The notes below the pieces were generated by a model. That model saw nothing but the letters and a program-made list of their open reading frames with translations. It was not told where the DNA came from and did no database searches. 64,000 nucleotides of DNA, from NCBI GenBank assembly GCA_946902985.2, contig OX336391.1:195550289-195614288 (forward strand), read 5' to 3'. Below, one piece after another: positions 62,280 through 64,000 of the stretch. The stretch is from Meconema thalassinum. Its lineage: Eukaryota; Arthropoda; Insecta; Orthoptera; Tettigoniidae. Positions within the stretch are counted from its first letter, which is position 1; the number at the start of each line of letters is the position of its first letter. Position numbers and translations under genes: made by a program.

Positions 62280-64000
62280 ATACTCTTTAGTCAAAAAAAG
62301 ATAAAATCCTAGTCCTTTTCGTGACCAACTTTTGAACTAATTGTCGCACAATTATAAAAATTATATCTCCAGAAAGCTCGTCTTCCAAACGTCAAATGAT
62401 TTCACTGCGCATAAGAATCGATCGTGCATTTCGGAGACATTAATTAATTTTTGGTCTTCAGCTGCGTGGGTGGTGCTGTTCATTTTTAAATTCCCCACTC
62501 CTCGGGTATCAGTGAATCCCCGATGACGTATGTTGCGTTTGCATTTCTTTCCTGTGCAATTATTAAAAGGTTTTTCTTTACACAAAAATTTATAATCCGA
62601 AATGATTCACAGTACTGTATTTATTTACTTATTTTTATTCCTGCAAATGGGTTAAATTTAATTATTCTTCTTCTGGCACAGCGGCGCTGTTGCCGTTTTA
62701 ATGCCAGGTAAGCTTGATTTCCGAGTCGTGCGTCTCTGTCTAACAGCCAAAACTTTCCACTCATTCTATTAATATTCATGACCGGCTCCTTATCGATGAG
62801 TCAAGAGGCATGATCTCATTTCCTGAACACCTGGGTCCAGCTTCTTGGGCAACGTTATGCTAGCATCCTTGCTTGAAATCTTTCTCCGTTCCTTTAGAGA
62901 CTGTATGTTTCTTTCATTCCTTTCACAAAATACACGGATTCGACCCATTTTGAGCCAATGGTACACGGGTTCATCTCTCCCCTCCTTAGGTAAATAAATT
63001 TTCGAAAAATTTTAAGGAAATTTATTTCAATTATTCATAAAAATCTTATTTTTCTTTATTCGTCGAAGCCATCATAACTTAATCCGTACCTTTTGTTCTT
63101 TATTCCTTTAAAATTCCCTTTCTCTCTAGCTTGTATTTGTGTTGGGTCTTTCAAAGATCCCATCCATTCATTCCCTTATTGCTCGACTACACTCAGGGTC
63201 ATAAATTTCTTGTCACGTTCGGGTGTTTACGATTCTCCCCTAGTCTGGCGCATGCTCTCCAAACTTGAGTCAAACAGCTTTATTTCTTTCCTCGTTTCAT
63301 AAGACGGACTTTCTGCCGGTCTCTTTCTCTTTTCCTCATTATGTATTTTCAACCTATTGACCTTCTTTTAATTACCTTACGGGTGCAAATGGCTTTACCC
63401 GTTACTTCGTTATTCTTATTTTCAGACTCCAAGTCTGTAACATTTCATTTGGTTTTTAAGAGCTCGGTCTATCCTCACCTGACTCTTCCTGGTTTTCTTC
63501 CACCTTCCTCATCTCTTCTTTTGAGATGGTATTTCGAGAAAAATTCTTTTATTTCTCGTACTCTTTAACCGGGTGCATGTGGCTTAACCCGTTGGCTACA
63601 TTGGAATAATCCTTTTCCTTCATCTCGCATCGAGATGGCATTTTCAAAGAATCTTTTTTTTTCTGCTCTTCCAATTCCATAGATCCTTCAGATCTCCCTC
63701 CTGTCTCCTCCTTTTATCATTCCTTTTCTTTTTACGAAGCTTCCAACTATAGAACGCCTGTGCGTCCTCTTTCTCCAAAGCATTGTACATCGTATCTCCT
63801 CCTCTCCTAGTTTCCATGGGGTATCTATTTCCTTGTAAACCGACTGCCAATTTCGGTCTTCTTTCTCTTTCCTGATTTTCTTCAAAGACATCTCCTTTCT
63901 TCTTTTCATTATTTCAAACAATCTCATCTTTTCCTTTGAGGTTTTCTTGGCTCTTGTTGGCATCTGTCTCCATTTCTCTTTTCTTTTGTTGCCAGTCCTG
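62280..64000. other. Pyrimidine-rich DNA, no gene recognised
   Basis: Strong C/T bias on the plus strand from about 62990. The lysine-rich minus frames at 63963-63644 follow from that bias. Two hairpins (ACGGGTGCAAATGGCTTTAC-CCGT at about 63379 and CGGGTGCATGTGGCTTAACC-CG at about 63570) are related to each other. Confidence 0.45.

Noticed and set aside
63644..63963. Lysine/arginine-rich minus-strand frames (68 and 91 residues)
   Set aside because: The composition follows from the C/T-rich plus strand. No domain pattern, and two overlapping frames look alike.

Overview
This window is repeat-dense animal nuclear DNA, most likely from an arthropod with a large genome. My best guess is an insect, perhaps a polyneopteran; that part is an impression, not proof. 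I see no convincing host protein-coding gene, no rRNA gene, no free-standing tRNA gene and no CRISPR array. Nearly everything recognisable is mobile-element DNA in layers. SINE family letters (A-G) and repeat names (W, X, Y, Z, mini-repeat) are labels made up for this annotation.

Layout. 1-3.4 kb: SINE-A, repeat Y, repeat Z carrying a hairpin insert, then a LINE reverse-transcriptase fragment. 3.4-8.7 kb: a candidate non-autonomous Helitron (starts TC, ends in a GC-rich hairpin plus CTAG). It contains a 128-bp satellite array and has been entered by an intact Tc1-type transposon and a SINE-A. 9-12 kb: SINE-B, SINE-C and a 34-bp minisatellite. 12.6-15.2 kb: a terminal-inverted-repeat element (W) built from 293-bp units, entered by a hammerhead-bearing insert. 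15.3-26.6 kb: SINEs, LINE tails and a 253-bp tandem duplication that repeats a core promoter. 27.4-29.3 kb: a jockey/CR1-like LINE corpse. 30-41 kb: SINEs, a second W element, a dead Tc1 relative and LINE tails. 41.5-44 kb: one LINE fragment interrupted by a second intact Tc1 copy and by a foldback element with hammerhead-like motifs in both arms. 45-50.7 kb: repeat Z, a small hAT-type element inside a W copy, and a second Helitron 3' region. 52.8-55.2 kb: a Penelope-like element (GIY-YIG endonuclease plus hammerhead-like 3' region) and two LINE tails. 55.4-58.1 kb: SINE-G, SINE-C and SINE-A. 58.6-64 kb: mostly unrecognised DNA, pyrimidine-rich at the end.

The only intact genes are two 341-residue Tc1-type transposases, in 1,465-bp elements that differ at about eight bases. 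They are the youngest layer and could supply transposase to each other and to related elements. The points most worth follow-up are the foldback element with two hammerhead-like motifs, the hammerhead motif 3' of the Penelope ORF, the nested Helitron/satellite/Tc1 block, and a 55-bp insertion with its own target-site duplication. All calls come from reading the sequence; no database search was run.
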